Below, one piece after another: positions 35,170 to 43,612 of a stretch of DNA of 64,000 nt. Under the pieces are notes generated by a model. It made no database searches. It saw only the letters and a list, made by a program, of their open reading frames with translations, and was not told the origin of the DNA. How positions within the stretch are numbered: the first letter of the stretch is position 1; each line of letters starts with the position of its first letter. The stretch spans positions 3,968,001-4,032,000 of the forward strand of contig NZ_CP184830.1 in assembly GCF_049275935.1 (NCBI RefSeq), written 5' to 3'. Both the position numbers and the translations under genes were made by a program. Source of the DNA: Endozoicomonas_A sp049275935 (GTDB taxonomy: Bacteria > Pseudomonadota > Gammaproteobacteria > Pseudomonadales > Endozoicomonadaceae).

Positions 35170-36264
35170 ATGAGTGTCCCAGATCGTGCTGCGGTTGAAG
35201 CCGCTGTTCAAGGCTATCACGATCCTTTTCTGAAACAGGACCTGGTCACGGCAGGTTGTATCAAAGAGCTTTCCATTGAGTCGGGCAAAGTCACCCTGAA
35301 GGTCGAACTGGGCTACCCGGCAGAAGGCTTGAAGGGGGGCATTGAGCAGTTACTGGCTGCCAAGATCGAGAACCTTCCCGGTGTTGAAAGTGCCAGAGTC
35401 TCTGTCGGCTGGCGTGTGTCCAGTGCGCCGGTTCAGGGTGAGCTGGAAGCTCTGTCCGGTGTCAAAAACATTATTGCAGTGGCTTCCGGAAAAGGCGGTG
35501 TGGGTAAGTCGACCACCACTGTCAATCTGGCATTGGCGATGGCCGCAGAAGGTGCCAGAGTTGGTGTTCTGGATGCCGATATTTATGGTCCCAGTATCGG
35601 GATGTTGCTGGGCCTGCCTGATGGTACCCGTCCGGAAGTCAAAAATGAAAAGTTCTTTATTCCCATTGAGGCTCACGGCATTCAGGCCATGTCCATGGCG
35701 TTTCTGGTGACAGAAGATACTCCGGTGGTCTGGCGCGGTCCCATGGTCAGTGGTGCTCTGCAGCAACTGTTGACCCAGACATTGTGGAATGATCTTGATT
35801 ACCTGTTTATCGATATGCCTCCGGGCACCGGGGACATCCAGCTGACACTGGCTCAGAAAGTACCCGTCACTGGCAGTGTTATTGTGACTACACCGCAGGA
35901 TCTGGCGTTGATCGATGCTAAAAAAGGCATCGAAATGTTCAATAAGGTCAATATCCCGGTGCTGGGTGTGGTTGAAAATATGGCTATGCATGTCTGCTCT
36001 GAATGCGGTCACACCGAGCATCTCTTCGGCGAAGGGGGAGGAACCCGCATTGCTGACCAGTTTGGTGTTGATCTGCTGGCTGCACTGCCTTTGTCCATGA
36101 TGATTCGTGAACAGTCTGATGCAGGAGAGCCGACTGTGGTTTCTGAGCCGGACTCACAGATCACCATGATCTACAGGGATATGGCTAAACGGATGGCTGC
36201 GGAACTGGCATTAAAAAATACTGAGAAGCCCGAAGCGCCAACCATCTCATTCAGTGACGACTAA
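35170..36264 (+). CDS. apbC: Iron-sulfur cluster carrier protein ApbC (Mrp)
   Basis: 364-residue Mrp/ApbC P-loop ATPase that carries Fe-S clusters to target apoproteins. An N-terminal MIP18-like domain (residues ~1-85) is followed by the deviant Walker A GKGGVGKST (107-115), the segment DADIYGPS, MPPGTGDIQLTLAQ and the cluster-binding C276-X2-C279 (CSECGH). Length and order match the gammaproteobacterial family. It is followed by a convergent flavodoxin-like gene with a shared terminator. Confidence 0.96.
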   Translation: MSVPDRAAVEAAVQGYHDPFLKQDLVTAGCIKELSIESGKVTLKVELGYPAEGLKGGIEQLLAAKIENLPGVESARVSVGWRVSSAPVQGELEALSGVKNIIAVASGKGGVGKSTTTVNLALAMAAEGARVGVLDADIYGPSIGMLLGLPDGTRPEVKNEKFFIPIEAHGIQAMSMAFLVTEDTPVVWRGPMVSGALQQLLTQTLWNDLDYLFIDMPPGTGDIQLTLAQKVPVTGSVIVTTPQDLALIDAKKGIEMFNKVNIPVLGVVENMAMHVCSECGHTEHLFGEGGGTRIADQFGVDLLAALPLSMMIREQSDAGEPTVVSEPDSQITMIYRDMAKRMAAELALKNTEKPEAPTISFSDD

Positions 36265-36266
36265 CT

Positions 36267-36296
36267 AAAACGGGGAGAGGCTGCTCTCCCGTTTTT
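36267..36296. terminator. Bidirectional terminator between apbC and the reductase gene
   Basis: AAAACGGGGAGAG, loop GCTG, then CTCTCCCGTTTTT: a long stem with one bulged G and T/A-runs at both ends, between convergent stop codons. Confidence 0.85.
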
Positions 36297-36871
36297 CAGA
36301 AGCCTTGCAGGTGCTTACTGACTTTTTTCATAAACTGCTTTCGATCTTCCTCTGTTTTTTTGTCCATACCGTAAAGCGCCAGCCACTTTATATCTTTGCA
36401 GCGGGATACCACTTTCAGTGAGAGCCTGAACATTTTTCTGGGCGGATTGCCTATCAGAGCCATCCGCCAGCGGGATGACCCCTGGGTAGTAATGATCAGG
36501 AACTTTTTAATACGGGTCAGGCCCGGTTCCAGACCTTTAGGTCCATAGGTTGCCACAACTCCGGGTAGCCAGACCCGGTCAAGCCAGCCCTTTAAAATCG
36601 CCGGAGGGCCCATCCACCAGGTGGGGTAGATAAAGACCACTGCTTCTGCCCATTTCAGTTTGGCAACCTGGTTTTCGATCCCGTCAGTGTTGTTACGGGT
36701 CATGTAGTTCAGTCTCTCTTCACGGGACATTCGTGCTTCAAATTCAATCTCATAAAGATCCAGTGGGTGTACATTGTGCCCGGCCAGAGTCAACTGTTCA
36801 CAGGTCATTCTGAACAGTGCTCCATTGTAGCTTTCCGGGTTCGGGTGGGCATAAACGACTAAAACATTCAT
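36296..36871 (-). CDS. NAD(P)H-dependent flavodoxin-like oxidoreductase (KefF/MdaB/NQO1-like)
   Basis: 191 residues from ATG 36871 (MNVLVVYAHPNPESYNGAL); an upstream in-frame start at 36895 is less likely. The flavodoxin-like-2 fold is seen in VVYAHPNPESYNG (FMN/FAD phosphate loop), FIYPTWWMGPPAILKGWLDRV (the classic NQO1/KefF WW-P block) and LIITTQGSS. These enzymes reduce quinones or regulate potassium efflux systems. No kef gene is nearby, so a soluble quinone reductase is the more cautious call. Confidence 0.88.
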   Translation of the reverse strand: MNVLVVYAHPNPESYNGALFRMTCEQLTLAGHNVHPLDLYEIEFEARMSREERLNYMTRNNTDGIENQVAKLKWAEAVVFIYPTWWMGPPAILKGWLDRVWLPGVVATYGPKGLEPGLTRIKKFLIITTQGSSRWRMALIGNPPRKMFRLSLKVVSRCKDIKWLALYGMDKKTEEDRKQFMKKVSKHLQGF

Positions 36872-37055
36872 TCTGATCTTATTTGCTGACAACAATCAGA
36901 GCCATTTTAGAGGCTTTTAGCAACAAAAACAGGTGTAGCAGAGAAAGCGAGGAGAGGGCTACCGCCTTTGATTGTCGGGCACGTATAATGACGTTTAATA
37001 ACATCCTGGGGGTTGTGGTTGAGACACTCCCTTCTTGCTGCTGGAAAAATAGACC

Positions 37056-37640
37056 ATGAGACTTTGTGATCGGGATATAGAAGCTTGCCTCGACAGTGGA
37101 AAAATCATTATTGAGCCCCGTCCCGGCTCTGGCAAGATCAGTGGGGTCAGTGTTGACCTGACTCTGGGAAACAGTTTCAGGGTGTTCAACGATCATGCAG
37201 CCCCTTTTGTGGACATCAGTGGTCCCAGAGAAGAGATTAATCGGGTGCTGGACTCCATCATGAGCAAGGAGATTGCCCTGAATGATGGCGAAGCTTTTTT
37301 CCTTCATCCGGGCGAGTTGGCTTTGGCAGTTACCCGTGAATCCATTACCTTGCCCGATGATATTGTTGGCTGGCTGGACGGTCGATCTTCTCTGGCGAGA
37401 CTGGGTCTGATGGTGCATGTCACCGCTCACCGGATTGACCCGGGCTGGAGTGGTCAGATTGTGCTGGAGTTTTTCAACGGTGGCAAACTGCCACTGGCTT
37501 TGAGACCGGGAATGGGCATAGGAGCCATTAATTTCGAGACCATGAGTGGTACCGCAGACCGCCCCTACAACAAACGAAAAGACGCAAAATACAAGGAACA
37601 GAAGAGTGCAGTAGCCAGTCGAATTGCTGAGGATCAATGA
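37056..37640 (+). CDS. dcd: dCTP deaminase
   Basis: 194 residues. Dcd converts dCTP to dUTP for thymidylate synthesis. The protein is collinear with E. coli Dcd from MRLCDRDIEACLDSGK to the end. It includes the catalytic block GRSSLARLGLMVHVTAHRID and the following PGWSGQIVLEFFNGGKLPL, with RSS and the Glu of VLEF. The C-terminal YNKRKDAKYKEQ is conserved. It lies two genes after apbC, a common order in gammaproteobacteria. Confidence 0.96.
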   Translation: MRLCDRDIEACLDSGKIIIEPRPGSGKISGVSVDLTLGNSFRVFNDHAAPFVDISGPREEINRVLDSIMSKEIALNDGEAFFLHPGELALAVTRESITLPDDIVGWLDGRSSLARLGLMVHVTAHRIDPGWSGQIVLEFFNGGKLPLALRPGMGIGAINFETMSGTADRPYNKRKDAKYKEQKSAVASRIAEDQ

Positions 37641-37671
37641 GGTAGAGCTCCCGGTCTGATGACAAAAAAGT

Positions 37672-37694
37672 AAACCCCGGGCAAGCCGGGGTTT
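37672..37694. terminator. Bidirectional terminator after dcd
   Basis: AAACCCCGG, loop GCAAG, CCGGGGTTT, flanked by an A-run on one side and TTTTA on the other; it lies between the convergent dcd and OmpA-family genes. Confidence 0.88.
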
Positions 37695-37711
37695 TAGCTG
37701 TCAGGCCGGTA

Positions 37712-38308
37712 TCATTTCAGCATGATTTCAACACGACGGTTTTCCTGTCTCATCTCTTCTGTATCATTCCCGCGTAGTGGGTGATCTGCACCTTTGCCTC
37801 TGACGTTCATGTTTTCTTCTGGAATCCCTTTGCTCACCAGGTAGTCTTTAACGGCCTCAGCTCTTCTTTCAGAAAGCTTCTGGTTGTATAAGCGGGAACC
37901 TATCTCACAGGCGTGGCCGACTATTTCGATGTGGCTGTCATGATCCAGCTGACCAATCAGCGTGTTCAGCATTTCCAGATCGCCCGATCTCAGTCTGGAA
38001 GAGTCAAAGTCAAAGTTAACGGTGGACATCTCTTCTACACCATTAGTAACCATTGGACCCTCAGGCTCAGTAACAGGGTCTGCCATGGCGCAGGCTGTGC
38101 CACCGATCAGTGCTCCTGCCACCAGGGCAGCACCACCGGTTGCCATATTGTAAGCCGCTCCGGGGATCCCCATAACTACCCCCCCTTGGGCCATACAGGT
38201 CGACCAGTGAGGCTTCTGAGGTTGAGTCTGTGAAGAGGTGGTGGAACAACCTGCCGTGAACAGCAGAGGGAAAACGATAGCTAACGTGCTCAGCATCCTT
38301 GCAGACAT
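37712..38308 (-). CDS. OmpA-family outer-membrane lipoprotein
   Basis: 198 residues from ATG 38308, chosen because GGAG lies 7 nt before it; an upstream ATG at 38326 is in frame. The lipobox LLFTAGC gives Cys21 as the lipidated residue. A glycine-rich hydrophobic segment (GGAALVAGALIGGTACAM) resembles glycine-zipper proteins. The C-terminal OmpA/MotB peptidoglycan-binding domain (about 95-198) shows VNFDFDSSRL, IEIVGHACEIGSRLYNQKLSERRAEAVKDYL and ENRRVEIML. It anchors the outer membrane to peptidoglycan. Confidence 0.9.
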   Translation of the reverse strand: MSARMLSTLAIVFPLLFTAGCSTTSSQTQPQKPHWSTCMAQGGVVMGIPGAAYNMATGGAALVAGALIGGTACAMADPVTEPEGPMVTNGVEEMSTVNFDFDSSRLRSGDLEMLNTLIGQLDHDSHIEIVGHACEIGSRLYNQKLSERRAEAVKDYLVSKGIPEENMNVRGKGADHPLRGNDTEEMRQENRRVEIMLK

Positions 38309-38326
38309 GGTACTACTCCTATCCAT

Positions 38327-38787
38327 GGTTTTAGAGTCTGGTCTGCAAGAGAATGAATGCAGACCATTTGTGTTGATTATAGGGAGCGTTGAATCCTGCT
38401 CCAGATGACTGTTTTCCGGTGGTTTGGTTTTATTGTCAGAGGCAGGCTGAGATCAGGCTGTTTTTTTGACAACAACTGGCGTCAGAGAGGCGTCAGAGGG
38501 ATGATTTGCTGGAAGAGTGGTCACTTTTCAGAGGTTTCACTTTTCGAGATTCAAAATGTCATGAAAGCTACCGGATTTTGTCGATAGTCATTAGCCGATA
38601 AGGGGTAGAAATTAATCGATCAAAGTCGCTTATCTTACAGAGTGGCCATTCCGTTCGATAGGCCTGATAGAAGAAACCAGTCGACTGACCAGAACCTCAA
38701 ATAAAGTTTATAAGGCTTTGGCCAGAAATGGACTGGTTTATTCATTTAGTAGTCCGAATTGTTCAGAGCGCTGAAAGCCCTGACTTA
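38327..38787. other. 461-bp intergenic region without a supported gene
   Basis: Short plus-strand frames only. A 60-codon ORF at 38405-38587 has atypical composition (Phe/Arg/Trp/Gly-rich) and no ribosome-binding site. Near 38655-38775 a frame reads LTRTSNKVYKALARNGLVYSF, like a helix-turn-helix remnant, but it is not complete. It probably contains the OmpA-family promoter and decayed DNA. Confidence 0.4.
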
Positions 38788-39825
38788 TCAATTATGAGCG
38801 TGCAGGTCTTCGTTAAGAGCGATAGCCGACTTATTGGTCAGGCATTCAATGGCACCGGAAATTGAGTTGCGACGGAACAGCAGGTCAGACTGGCCACTCA
38901 ACTGGCTGGCTTTGACGGTTTCAACCACGTTTCTCTGATCGTCCAGGACATTGACTTTGCTGCCAGCCGTCAGGTACAGACCGGCTTCGATGGTGCAACG
39001 GTCGCCCAGTGGAATATTGATTCCTGCATTGGCGCCGATCAGGCAGTTTTCGCCCAGGGAAACGACGATGTCGTTACCACCCGAGAGGGTACCCATGGTG
39101 CTGCAACCACCGCCCAGGTCAGAACCTTCACCAATCATAATACCGGCAGAGATACGACCTTCAATCATGCTCTTACCCTGGGTGCCGGCATTAAAGTTAA
39201 TAAAGCCTTCGTGCATGATCGTGGTGCCTTCACCAACATAAGCGCCCAGACGAACCCTGGCCGCATCGGCGATACGCACTCCGGCAGGGACCACGTAATC
39301 GGTCATTTTCGGGAACTTATCCACTGAGTCTACGCTGATGTAGCGGCCTTCAGCACGAGCTTTCAGCTGGCGCTCAGGCAGTTCTGTCAGGTCGATAGCT
39401 CCTTCACTGGTCCAGGCAACGTTGGGCAACAGAGGGAAGATCCCTTGCAGTTTGACACCATGGGGCTTAACCAGACGATGTGAGAGCAGATGCAGCTTCA
39501 GGTAAGCTTCAGGCGTGCTGTTCAGGGTGTCGTCCGTTTCCAGAAAAGTAATGACACGGGGCTGATCACTTTCTTCAAGGCTCAGCATCATTTTCGCCAG
39601 AGCTTCCTCACCCAGATTGACGAAAGACTCTTCAAGCGCATGACAGGTTGTACTGTCCAGCTCAACGCAGGTGTTGCCGCCAGTGTAATCAACGAGCTCG
39701 ATAATCGCTGCAACCAGCTTTTCCGATGGGTTCAGCAGAGGCATAGGATAGAATACTTCCAGCCAGTCGCCTTTCGTGTTTTTACTGCCTACACCAATCG
39801 CAAGACTGAAAAGAGTTTGGTTCAT
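38788..39825 (-). CDS. dapD: 2,3,4,5-tetrahydropyridine-2,6-dicarboxylate N-succinyltransferase
   Basis: 345 residues. DapD transfers succinyl from succinyl-CoA to tetrahydrodipicolinate in lysine and meso-diaminopimelate synthesis. This is the longer (~340-residue) form found in Pseudomonas and marine relatives rather than the 274-residue E. coli form. The C-terminal left-handed beta-helix shows hexapeptide repeats (VRIADAARVRLGAYVGEGTT; GGNDIVVSLGENCLIGANAG). Conserved MHEGFINFNAGTQG and GRISAGIMIGEGSDLGGG surround the active site. It is likely cotranscribed with yffB, 99 nt upstream on the same strand. Confidence 0.94.
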   Translation of the reverse strand: MNQTLFSLAIGVGSKNTKGDWLEVFYPMPLLNPSEKLVAAIIELVDYTGGNTCVELDSTTCHALEESFVNLGEEALAKMMLSLEESDQPRVITFLETDDTLNSTPEAYLKLHLLSHRLVKPHGVKLQGIFPLLPNVAWTSEGAIDLTELPERQLKARAEGRYISVDSVDKFPKMTDYVVPAGVRIADAARVRLGAYVGEGTTIMHEGFINFNAGTQGKSMIEGRISAGIMIGEGSDLGGGCSTMGTLSGGNDIVVSLGENCLIGANAGINIPLGDRCTIEAGLYLTAGSKVNVLDDQRNVVETVKASQLSGQSDLLFRRNSISGAIECLTNKSAIALNEDLHAHN

Positions 39826-39924
39826 AAATTACTTCCCCTGATATTCAAATCAAATTGGAGACAGCCCTCTGCAGCGATTGCAAGGGGCTTTGTTATTCTG
39901 CCTGCTTGAAAAGAGTCAGGCGTT

Positions 39925-40269
39925 TCACTGAAAAAGTGTTTGATATTGCTTGTCTGAAAAGCCCAGAACTCTTTTGGAGCCTGTGTCGAGCAAGGGTCGC
40001 CTGATTATAGCGGGTTGCTCCAGCATTAACTCAATGGCTGAGGCTTCATCGACAGACGCTTTTTGCTGCTCTGGTAGCTGTCGCCAGGTTGTGCCACGAC
40101 GATTCAGCAGTGCTTCCCAGCCTAGTTCATTGGACCAGGTTTGCAGAGAAGCCTTGTCCAGGCCGTCTTTGCGGTAGTCATGGAACCGGTATTCAATACC
40201 GGCAGCAGTAAGCCACTTACGGGCCTTTCTAACGGTGTCGCAGTTGTTGATTCCGTAAAGAGTAATCAT
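39925..40269 (-). CDS. yffB: ArsC/Spx-family reductase YffB
   Basis: 114 residues of the ArsC-Spx thioredoxin-fold family. The start MITLYGINNCDTVRKARKWL carries the single active-site-position Cys of the YffB type, and RRPLLDTGSKRVLGFSDKQY is the conserved C-terminal block. YffB is a probable glutathione-dependent thiol reductase of unknown substrate. It is followed by dapD, a common gene order. Its first ~32 bp are repeated, with five differences, at about 42306-42345 beyond the restriction-modification genes, so the cassette was inserted at the 5' end of this gene. Confidence 0.9.
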   Translation of the reverse strand: MITLYGINNCDTVRKARKWLTAAGIEYRFHDYRKDGLDKASLQTWSNELGWEALLNRRGTTWRQLPEQQKASVDEASAIELMLEQPAIIRRPLLDTGSKRVLGFSDKQYQTLFQ

Positions 40270-40295
40270 AAGAAAATTCTATTTTATCTTGTCAA

Positions 40296-41195
40296 TTAAA
40301 TGGCCAGATCAAGAGGGAGGTCGCTGATATCTTTCAGCCTTTTTCCATCAACCATAGAGTCAAGAAGATCAAGCGCATCATCAGCATCAAGTTCTACCAG
40401 CGCTTCTCTCAACTCATATAAAGCGAAGTGATAAACACAATCTAAATCACCCGTTCCGAGGGCAAGGGAGGCAATTCTGCTGGCCGTGGGCTCTGAAGTC
40501 AGGGATACAATATGTGGTGAACGCCCCTTTCTGGCTCTGATAAGGTTCAGGGCTTCAGTTCTTGTATTCTGTGACCGGTCAGAGCGCATAGTAAACTTGC
40601 AGGATATGCTTGCGTGAAGAATATGAGATATTGCGCTTTTATGGTTCGTCGCTCTAAGCATTGCCTGATGGCAAGAGTCGCTATCTACGATATTGGAGCT
40701 TATGTTTATAACTTCGTCTTGTTCTGGAATGCGGGAGATAATCACATCAGGTGCAAGGGTGTAACCGTCGCCCAGAAAGTTCCGCAATTCCAAATGCTCA
40801 GTAGCCAGTCGTCCCAGCTCAGCAAGATGTGTGTATTGCTCGTATTTTCCAAGTACAGATTGTTTTCTACTGCTGATCTTCCGGACTTCCCAGTTTCCCG
40901 GCCTGAGGCTTCCTAATCTCAAAAAAGTGTTCTTCAGATATAGGGCACAAGCTTCTTCGAACTCGTTGCCAAGTGTCTGACCATCTTTCTTTTTGCGCTC
41001 AACTAATATTACTCCTGCTTTTTTTGCAACCTTTGTGGCAAGCAAATTTGCAACCAGAACACTATGCTTTTGCCCATTATCCGCATTGCTGCATATGTAT
41101 TCGGCATCAAATTTGAAAAAAGGGGCGTGAGTGAGAATTTCATTCTCAATCAGATAGCGATGAAAATTAGTTCTCTCTTCAGATAGTATGCTCAT
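40296..41195 (-). CDS. Type II restriction endonuclease, NgoMIV-like
   Basis: 299 residues from ATG 41195, whose ATGA overlaps the methyltransferase stop and which has AAGGA 9 nt upstream; an ATG at 41204 is also in frame. The block ISCKFTMRSDRSQNTRTEALNL (about residues 202-223) followed by ARKGRSPHIVSLTSEP and ALGTGDLDCVYHFALYEL is characteristic of NgoMIV, which cuts GCCGGC. The SCK plus the upstream APDVII and the Glu of RTEAL fit its PD-(D/E)XK-type metal site. Recognition of GCCGGC is inferred from family only. It is translationally coupled to the methyltransferase that protects the host DNA. Confidence 0.85.
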   Translation of the reverse strand: MSILSEERTNFHRYLIENEILTHAPFFKFDAEYICSNADNGQKHSVLVANLLATKVAKKAGVILVERKKKDGQTLGNEFEEACALYLKNTFLRLGSLRPGNWEVRKISSRKQSVLGKYEQYTHLAELGRLATEHLELRNFLGDGYTLAPDVIISRIPEQDEVINISSNIVDSDSCHQAMLRATNHKSAISHILHASISCKFTMRSDRSQNTRTEALNLIRARKGRSPHIVSLTSEPTASRIASLALGTGDLDCVYHFALYELREALVELDADDALDLLDSMVDGKRLKDISDLPLDLAI

Positions 41196-42208
41196 GCAGC
41201 GCATTCCTTTGGCTCAGCGCGTAGTGCTTTGATAATCTGAGACCCGATAGCTTTGGCAACTGGAGGGGGAAAAGCATTTCCTACTTGTCGATAGGCGTGT
41301 GTTTTACTTCCGTAAAAGCTCCAATCATCAGGAAAGCCTTGAATTCGTGCAGTCATTCTGACATTGAGAAGAGGCATATTTTCACAACCTTCTTGAATAG
41401 ATCCGTCTCTTTTCATTGCACCCCTGAAGTCTAATCCCGGAATTTCGTCGTCATTGGCCAATCGGTGAGCATTAACTCCCAGTTCCCGCCACTGACGTTT
41501 TGCGCGAGTAGGGCCGAGATCAGGTCCGCCGTGCTTTTTGGAACCTCCAACCAGTGTGGGGGCGATCTTATTAGCTCTCTCTCGCCACTCGGCTGCACCT
41601 TGCCAGCCTCTTTCTGAAATCAGGTCATACAGAGTATCACCGACAGTTGCCGTATTTCCTGCTGGCTCAGGCCAGATGAAATTTCTGAAATCTTCCTGAG
41701 ACATTGCAACCAGAATAACTCTAGGCCTGAGCTGAGGCACACCATAATCACTCGCTTGATGTAACTTCCATTCACTTTCGTATCCCATGGCAGAAAGTTC
41801 AGCGGATATCTTGTCCCGGTACCAGCGGAATTTTTCCTCAAATAAGCCGGGAACATTCTCAAGCATTACTGCTCTTGGCTTTACTTTATTCACAACCCGC
41901 AAAGCAGTGGGAAACAGGTCTCTCTCATCCTCATGGCCTAATTGCTGACCCGCTTTACTAAATGGGGGGCAAGGAACCCCGCCAGCAACAAGATCGATAC
42001 GATTGGCATATTCAGCCGATGATTTGGCAAAATCTTTCAGGTCTCCCTGGATAATATCACCCCAGCCGAGGCCAAGCTGCCTGTTATTTAGCCGTAAGGT
42101 TTCACATGCATGATGATCGATTTCGATAAGTGCCGCATGTTGAAAGCCTGCTTCATGTAACCCCAGCGCCTGACCTCCTGCACCAGCACACATTTCAATC
42201 GCAATCAT
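41192..42208 (-). CDS. DNA (cytosine-5) methyltransferase of the NgoMIV-like system
   Basis: 338 residues with C5-methyltransferase motifs: motif I MCAGAGGQALGLHEAG (about 6-21), motif II IEIDHHAC, motif IV with the catalytic Cys in GGVPCPPFSKAGQQLG, motif VI LENVPGLF, motif VIII region SDYGVPQLRPRVILVA, and the C-terminal motif X YRQVGNAFPPPVAKAIG. It methylates cytosine in the recognition site of the partner endonuclease, whose gene overlaps its stop codon. It is first in the operon, so methylation precedes cutting. Confidence 0.93.
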   Translation of the reverse strand: MIAIEMCAGAGGQALGLHEAGFQHAALIEIDHHACETLRLNNRQLGLGWGDIIQGDLKDFAKSSAEYANRIDLVAGGVPCPPFSKAGQQLGHEDERDLFPTALRVVNKVKPRAVMLENVPGLFEEKFRWYRDKISAELSAMGYESEWKLHQASDYGVPQLRPRVILVAMSQEDFRNFIWPEPAGNTATVGDTLYDLISERGWQGAAEWRERANKIAPTLVGGSKKHGGPDLGPTRAKRQWRELGVNAHRLANDDEIPGLDFRGAMKRDGSIQEGCENMPLLNVRMTARIQGFPDDWSFYGSKTHAYRQVGNAFPPPVAKAIGSQIIKALRAEPKECAA

Positions 42209-42569
42209 CTAAAACCCTCTAGAAGCTGTCTAAACCAAACCATTATAACAAGGTAGAAGCCTGTCGGAGAATACAAAAGAATCTATATGGTTTAAGTCAC
42301 ATAAAAAGCTCGCAGTTGCTGATTCCGTAGAGGGTGATCACGAGGCTACCTGTGTGTCCGCTGTGTACGCGGTATGCAATAAAACCATCTTCTGTCTCAC
42401 CGGGAGATGGAAGATATTCAAGTAATAGTTTCAAGCGGCTAAGCATACACGTCTGGGTGTTGAATTGCATGAGCCGGTCAGGAAATTCAAAAAGCAGATG
42501 GTAAACACTTCTGATTATTTTGCCGACACAGTATGGAGCACTTATTGAAAAAGGTTGGGCTATTTTGTC
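42209..42569 (-). pseudogene. Intergenic region with a second yffB 5' end
   Basis: At about 42300-42345 the minus strand reads VITLYGISNCELFM then stop, matching the first residues of YffB (MITLYGINNC) with five differences in 32 bp. The rest (42346-42569) carries a stop-free minus-strand frame of unknown meaning and the promoter region of the channel gene. The fragment marks the outer boundary of the inserted restriction-modification cassette. Confidence 0.65.
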
Positions 42570-43556
42570 ATGCCGATTAAAGATGACCATCGATGCCGTT
42601 ATATTGGCGAGCGATCCGGCCCCTGTAGTGAGTCGGCTTTAGAAGGCAGTGACTATTGCTTTTGGCATGACAGGGACGTTGATAAATCCGGTGCCGATGT
42701 CAGAGCATTATTGGAAGAGCGGGCTCATAAAAGTACCATGATGGAGGGGTTTTATCTGAAAGGCGCTCATCTCGATAATCTGAATCTTGTCTCTCCTGAG
42801 GGTGAAGTCTATCACTTGATCAGTAGTGACTTGAGTCGTTGCAGCCTTGTTAAAGCTCATCTTTATCGAGCAGACCTTTCCGGTTGTAATTTACTGAAAG
42901 CGGACTTAAGTGGTGCAAATCTACATCGTACCCGTTTAATAGGAGCAAACCTTCTGGGTGTTAATTTTAAGTCGGCCCGAATTGAGCATGTTGATTTTGG
43001 TGATACTTTTCTGCAGGAAGAAAAAGCTCATCAGGCCAGCCGGGAAGGCGATAAACGCCAGTCCAGCGAGTTATTTGAGGAGGCTGAAGAAGTAGCCAGA
43101 AATATTCGCAAACATTGTGAAGCGCAGGGACTGTTTCATAATGCTGGTGAGTTTTTTTACCGGGAAAGGACCTTCAACCGATACCGGTTTCCCCTCATCT
43201 CCCGGCAGAGGGTGGTTTCAAAGATTGTCGATCTGCTCAGCGGCTATGGCGAAAAGCCCGAAAGAGTGGTTCTGTTTTCAGTGTCATTTATTGTCTTCTT
43301 TTCCCTTTTTTATTTCTTTTTGGGTATTGAGGATAGTGGGACAATGGTTCAGTACCAGGCGGGCCAGCCTTTTTATAATAATCTGATTAACTGGCTGGAG
43401 GCACTGTACTTCAGTGTCGTGACCTTTACCACACTGGGCTACGGAGATCTGGCTCCCGTGGGTCTTTCAAGATTGTTTGCAGCCATTGAGGCCTTTATTG
43501 GCAGCTTCACGCTGGCACTCTTTGTGGTGGTTTTTGTAAAAAAAATGACCCGCTGA
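42570..43556 (+). CDS. Pentapeptide-repeat potassium channel
   Basis: 328 residues from ATG 42570; a TTG at 42555 is less likely. The N-terminus has a Cys/His cluster, C-X8-C and YCFWH, that looks like a zinc-binding knuckle. Pentapeptide repeats follow (ADLSGCNLLKADLSGANLHR, about 105-150), then a helical linker, and two membrane helices flanking a pore loop with the K+ filter TLGYGD at 288-293. The second helix ends in VVFVKKMTR. This is a two-helix (KcsA-type) channel with a cytosolic beta-helix gate or sensor. What it senses is unknown. A perfect 10-bp hairpin covers the stop codon. Confidence 0.85.
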   Translation: MPIKDDHRCRYIGERSGPCSESALEGSDYCFWHDRDVDKSGADVRALLEERAHKSTMMEGFYLKGAHLDNLNLVSPEGEVYHLISSDLSRCSLVKAHLYRADLSGCNLLKADLSGANLHRTRLIGANLLGVNFKSARIEHVDFGDTFLQEEKAHQASREGDKRQSSELFEEAEEVARNIRKHCEAQGLFHNAGEFFYRERTFNRYRFPLISRQRVVSKIVDLLSGYGEKPERVVLFSVSFIVFFSLFYFFLGIEDSGTMVQYQAGQPFYNNLINWLEALYFSVVTFTTLGYGDLAPVGLSRLFAAIEAFIGSFTLALFVVVFVKKMTR

Positions 43557-43590
43557 AGAGAGCCGTCACTGGCTATAGAGTCTTCAGCGG
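43550..43590. terminator. Hairpin between channel and YbaK-domain genes
   Basis: CCGCTGAAGA (43550-43559) pairs perfectly with TCTTCAGCGG (43581-43590) between convergent genes; the stem includes the channel stop codon. Confidence 0.6.
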
Positions 43591-43612
43591 TTATCGACCC
43601 TCAGCTGTTTTT

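Noticed and set aside
35350..36021. Minus-strand ORF of 223 codons
   Set aside because: Antisense of apbC, which is fully conserved.
36879..37637. Minus-strand ORF of 252 codons
   Set aside because: Antisense of dcd; the dcd frame matches the family over its whole length.
42297..42590. 97-codon minus-strand ORF ending in the yffB-like fragment
   Set aside because: No ribosome-binding site or family; it runs by chance into the yffB remnant and overlaps the channel gene start.
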